Below, piece after piece: positions 6,811 to 9,050 of a DNA stretch of 9,050 nucleotides. This DNA is from Deltaproteobacteria bacterium (GTDB lineage Bacteria; Desulfobacterota; DSM-4660; Desulfatiglandales; B25-G16): contig JAFDHR010000081.1 in the NCBI GenBank assembly GCA_019308645.1, positions 1-9,050 on the forward strand, written 5' to 3'. A program made the position numbers and the translations under genes. The notes under the pieces are model-generated. The model made no database searches. It was not told the DNA's origin and saw nothing but the letters and a program-made list of their open reading frames with translations. Position 1 is the first letter of the stretch. Each line of letters starts with the position of its first letter.

Positions 6811-7174
6811 AATTCTGGTGGTGGATGATGACATATTGGTTCTTGAGGCCCTTGAGGAACTACTTAAATCTTCAGGATATGAGGTGAGAGTTGCTACGCG
6901 GGGCCAGGAGGCATTGGAGATATTGGAAAAAGAGCGCTTTGACCTCCTGATTTTGGATGTAGTTATGCCCAAAATGACAGGTTTTGATGTCTGCTGCGCG
7001 GTACGTAAAAGAGATGATGAAATGAGCACGGTCAAGATAATTATGCTAACTGCGAAAACCGATGCGCGTAACACTGAAATAAGAAAAGACTGTGGTTGCG
7101 ATCTTTATCTCACAAAACCTATTGATCCAGACAGGTTGAAGGAATTGATTCGGAATACATTGGAAGGTACGTAA
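6800..7174 (+). CDS. Single-domain response regulator (CheY-like receiver)
   Basis: This 124-residue receiver has the first strand KILVVDDD with the acidic pocket at D9-D10. The phospho-acceptor is D53 in LLILDVVMPKMTG, the switch Thr is T84 in KIIMLTAKTD, and the conserved Lys is K106 in LTKPID. It ends directly after the last helix, with no DNA-binding or enzymatic output domain. It overlaps the kinase gene by 11 bases, so that kinase is the obvious phosphodonor. Such regulators act by protein contact or relay phosphate onward; no phosphotransfer protein or output regulator is visible here. The kinase at the left edge also lacks a partner and could share it, which is speculation. The 212-bp gap downstream holds only repeats. 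Confidence 0.95.
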   Translation: MSHKILVVDDDILVLEALEELLKSSGYEVRVATRGQEALEILEKERFDLLILDVVMPKMTGFDVCCAVRKRDDEMSTVKIIMLTAKTDARNTEIRKDCGCDLYLTKPIDPDRLKELIRNTLEGT

Positions 7175-7219
7175 ATATTCTGCCACTAAGACACGAAGAC
7201 ACAAACAATTGAAAATTGC

Positions 7220-7358
7220 GAATATTGTATAAGTTCAGCCACCAAGTCTCAAAGGCACGAAGAAATGATTCTGTCTCTTATTAAGAATAATATTTAAAAA
7301 ATTATATAATAATCTTGGTGACTTAGTGTCTTTGTGGCTGAACTATTACCGAATATTC
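7220..7358. repeat. Imperfect long inverted repeat (third intergenic element)
   Basis: The outer bases GAATATT (7220-7226) pair with AATATTC (7352-7358). An inner perfect stretch AGTTCAGCCAC (7232-7242) pairs with GTGGCTGAACT (7334-7344), and pairing continues imperfectly inward through CCAAG and CTTGGTG. The centre is very AT-rich. A degenerate half-copy (GCCACTAAGACACGAAG) sits at 7182-7198, right after the response-regulator stop. The ends are unrelated to elements 1 and 2, and no target duplication was found. It resembles a dispersed palindromic repeat more than a gene or a terminator. Confidence 0.6.
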
Positions 7359-7374
7359 AATAAAATAACAATAA

Positions 7375-7380
7375 AGGGAA
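7375..7380 (+). promoter_or_regulatory. Ribosome binding site supporting the TTG start of acuC
   Basis: AGGGAA lies 6 bases before TTG 7387. The ATG at 7382 is out of frame and too close, and an in-frame TAA at 7372-7374 excludes an upstream start. Confidence 0.65.
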
Positions 7381-7386
7381 TATGAA

Positions 7387-8502
7387 TTGCATTCCATCTT
7401 TTATTATTCACATGAATTGGCCCGGTATGATTTTGGGCCAGACCACCCCTTTAAGCCTGAACGGGCACAAAAAGCCCTCGAGCTTTGTCGTCGCTATGGA
7501 GTATTAGATTTACCACATATGGCCCTAAAAAGCCCTCCATCCCTTGAATACAATAAGCTTCTTCTTGCCCACAGTGAAAATTACCTTGAGGCACTTCGAC
7601 GTATCAGCCAGGGTGAAATATTTGAGGAGATGTTCTCATTTGGAATCGGCACTGAGGATAACCCACCATTACGGGGAATCTATGACTGGTCCGGAAAGTG
7701 CGCTGGTGCAACCTGGGATGGAATGATTCAATTATTGGATAAGGACATTGATGTTGCATTTAATCCTTTAGGGGGTTTCCATCACGCCCTTCGGTCTCAA
7801 GCAGAGGGATTTTGCTATATCAATGATCTTGTTATAGCCATTAAGGAGGCACTTAATCATAACGTGAAGATTACCTATATAGATATTGACGCCCACCACG
7901 GAAATGGTGTCCAGGAGGCATTTTACCATGAAAACAGAGTTCAATTTGTATCCATACATGAGTCCGGAAATCATATTTATCCATATAGCGGGTTTGCAGA
8001 AGAGACAGGGGATGGAAATGGTGAAGGATATACAGTAAACATCCCTTTACCTCCAAAGGCAGATGATGAAATCTATCTTGAGGTCTTTCGAAAGGTTGTC
8101 ACCCCTCTTATTAAGCGCTTTAGTCCAGACATCTTAGTTGCTCAATTAGGTGCAGATTCCATGATATCTGATCCGCTAACTGACCTTATGCTCACAAACA
8201 ATTCTTATACTGAGATTATCAAAAAATTGAGAGGGCTATGTGGAAAAATCCTGGCCACTGGTGGAGGTGGTTATGATATCTATCGTACGGCTCGATGCTG
8301 GACACTGGCCTGGGCTCTATTGAACGATGTTGAACCAAAGGATGAGTTTGCAGGCCTGGTAGGTGGGATGATGTTCGGCCCTGAGATAGAGGTAGGCAGT
8401 CTGCATGATCGGCCATATACCGTCACAGGGCCGCAAAAAGATAAAATTCGTAAGGAAGTGGATAAAACAATAACATATCTTATCAAACGGCATCATCTAT
8501 AA
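7387..8502 (+). CDS. acuC: AcuC-like zinc-dependent protein deacetylase
   Basis: This 371-residue member of the histone-deacetylase fold is close to the usual AcuC length. The N-terminus has the typical YDFGPDHPF. The active-site pair is H132-H133 (GGFHHA), and DIDAHHGNG gives D166, D168 and H170. The third zinc ligand is D257 in QLGADS, and the catalytic tyrosine is Y296 in GGGGYD. All catalytic residues are present. AcuC in Bacillus removes the acetyl group from the Acs active-site lysine, and acs with an intact PKTRSGK site lies about 3 kb upstream, so reactivation of Acs is the likely role. The start must be TTG at 7387: the frame is closed by TAA at 7372-7374, and the first in-frame ATG comes after residue 40, beyond conserved sequence. 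A strong terminator follows, so acuB probably has its own promoter. Polyamine or other deacetylase activity is a weaker alternative. Confidence 0.95.
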   Translation: MHSIFYYSHELARYDFGPDHPFKPERAQKALELCRRYGVLDLPHMALKSPPSLEYNKLLLAHSENYLEALRRISQGEIFEEMFSFGIGTEDNPPLRGIYDWSGKCAGATWDGMIQLLDKDIDVAFNPLGGFHHALRSQAEGFCYINDLVIAIKEALNHNVKITYIDIDAHHGNGVQEAFYHENRVQFVSIHESGNHIYPYSGFAEETGDGNGEGYTVNIPLPPKADDEIYLEVFRKVVTPLIKRFSPDILVAQLGADSMISDPLTDLMLTNNSYTEIIKKLRGLCGKILATGGGGYDIYRTARCWTLAWALLNDVEPKDEFAGLVGGMMFGPEIEVGSLHDRPYTVTGPQKDKIRKEVDKTITYLIKRHHL

Positions 8503-8566
8503 TACCCCTATTTCATCCACCCTGAAGTAGGTATTTTCCCCTACCAGAGATAGGGAATACGCACAA

Positions 8567-8612
8567 AACAAAACCACACCCACGCATAAATGGGTGTGGT
8601 TTTGTTGTTTTT
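8567..8612 (+). terminator. Strong intrinsic terminator after acuC
   Basis: A perfect 16-bp stem pairs AACAAAACCACACCCA (8567-8582) with TGGGTGTGGTTTTGTT (8591-8606) around an 8-base loop, followed by TTTTT at 8608-8612. It lies 64 bases after the acuC stop. A weaker interrupted palindrome, about 8530-8560 (GTATT pairing with AATAC), precedes it; its function is unknown. Confidence 0.92.
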
Positions 8613-8629
8613 GAGTAAAGTGCCGGATT

Positions 8630-8673
8630 GAAACTATTTCTTTAAATCAATAAAACTATTTCTTTAAATCAAT
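8630..8673. repeat. 22-bp tandem duplication in the acuB leader
   Basis: Two adjacent 22-bp units (8630-8651 and 8652-8673) differ only at their first base. Each contains AAACTATTTCTTTAAATC. A possible promoter, TTGAAA (8628-8633) with TAAAAC (8651-8656) at 17-bp spacing, spans the first unit. The duplication may double a binding site or be a slippage event. Confidence 0.75.
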
Positions 8674-8723
8674 ACGTTAAAACATAACACACTATTCTTA
8701 TATATTTTAACCAGGAGGAAAAA

Positions 8724-9050
8724 ATGAGAATACGAGATATTATGAGCACCAACGTGGTAGCTGTTGACGAGAAAACCTCGATTCATGATGCCAGAAAGAT
8801 AATGGATGCCCATAAGATCAGAAGACTGCCGGTCATGAAAAAGGATAAACTAATAGGCCTTGTAACCAAGCACATGCTTTTAGAGGCATCGCCTTCCCCG
8901 GCTACAGCCCTGAGCATTCATGAATTGCATTACCTCTTAGCGAAGATGACAGTCAAAGAGATAATGGTCAAGAAGCCCTTTACTATCTCTCCTGACATGC
9001 CACCTGAAGAGGCTATGCAATTGGGGCAAGAGATGGGCTATGGTGGGTTT
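8724..9050 (+). CDS. acuB: CBS-pair protein, AcuB-like, 3'-partial
   Basis: The 109 residues visible run off the window end. They start at ATG 8724 with AGGAGG (8713-8718) 5 bases upstream. CBS 1 covers about residues 1-60 (MRIRDIMSTNVVAV, then HKIRRLPVMKKDKLIGLVTK). A linker follows (ASPSPATALSIHELHYLLAKM), and CBS 2 begins at TVKEIMVKKPFTI. CBS pairs bind adenine nucleotides such as AMP or ATP, and the linker sequence is what I recall of AcuB-type proteins. Bacillus AcuB belongs to the acuABC group next to acsA, and some AcuB proteins carry a C-terminal ACT domain, which cannot be checked here. It is separated from acuC by a terminator, so it begins a new transcription unit. Energy-charge sensing for acetate activation is an inference. 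Confidence 0.85.
   Translation, partial: MRIRDIMSTNVVAVDEKTSIHDARKIMDAHKIRRLPVMKKDKLIGLVTKHMLLEASPSPATALSIHELHYLLAKMTVKEIMVKKPFTISPDMPPEEAMQLGQEMGYGGF

Noticed and set aside
8257..8262. Loss of a catalytic residue in AcuC (GADSMISDPL lacks a His found in some family members at this loop)
   Set aside because: The zinc-binding Asp (D257) is kept, and Ser at the next place occurs in eukaryotic class I enzymes, so activity is not excluded.
8630..8673. Two similar 22-bp units as a CRISPR fragment
   Set aside because: The units are directly adjacent with no spacer, and there are only two.

Overview
The window reads as an acetate-metabolism locus from a Gram-negative bacterium. The best guess is a deltaproteobacterium (Desulfobacterota), because the AcuB-type CBS protein, the AcuC-type deacetylase and the NtrB-like kinases have the look of that group. 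That assignment rests on remembered protein style and not on a search. Base composition is moderately AT-rich and even across the genes. All convincing genes are on the + strand. I see no tRNA, rRNA, CRISPR array, phage gene or transposase gene.

Layout from left to right: (1) 3-857, the C-terminal part of a membrane-type sensor histidine kinase (HAMP, HisKA, HATPase), cut by the window edge. (2) 967-1434, a stand-alone cyclic-nucleotide-binding-fold protein. (3) 1435-1749, a gap holding a 151-bp MITE-like element and a perfect TATAAT box. (4) 1750-2259, a GNAT acetyltransferase, followed 30 bp later by (5) 2290-4242, acetyl-CoA synthetase (Acs). (6) A 236-bp gap with a palindrome and a perfect 14-bp hairpin. 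(7) 4479-5063, an acetate transporter of the SatP/YaaH family. (8) A second MITE-like element with the same ends as the first. (9) 5278-6810 and 6800-7174, a cytoplasmic PAS-PAS histidine kinase overlapping a single-domain response regulator. (10) A third, unrelated inverted repeat. (11) 7387-8502, an AcuC-like deacetylase starting with TTG. (12) A strong terminator and a 22-bp tandem duplication. (13) 8724 to the window end, the start of an AcuB-like CBS-pair protein.

How the parts fit: SatP would bring acetate in and Acs would activate it to acetyl-CoA. Acs carries the conserved PKTRSGK motif whose lysine (here K613) is the classic reversible acetylation switch. The GNAT next to Acs is the natural candidate to acetylate that lysine, and AcuC to deacetylate it. 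AcuB supplies a possible nucleotide-sensing CBS protein. This parallels the acsA/acuABC arrangement of Bacillus, with a transporter and a two-component pair inserted. A free-standing cNMP-fold protein beside a GNAT also recalls mycobacterial Pat, where these two domains are fused. The GNAT-to-Acs and cNMP-fold-to-GNAT links are inferences from context.

The non-coding parts are unusually structured. Two elements share 19-bp terminal inverted repeats but have unrelated cores, and a further long inverted repeat and two strong hairpins lie in other gaps.
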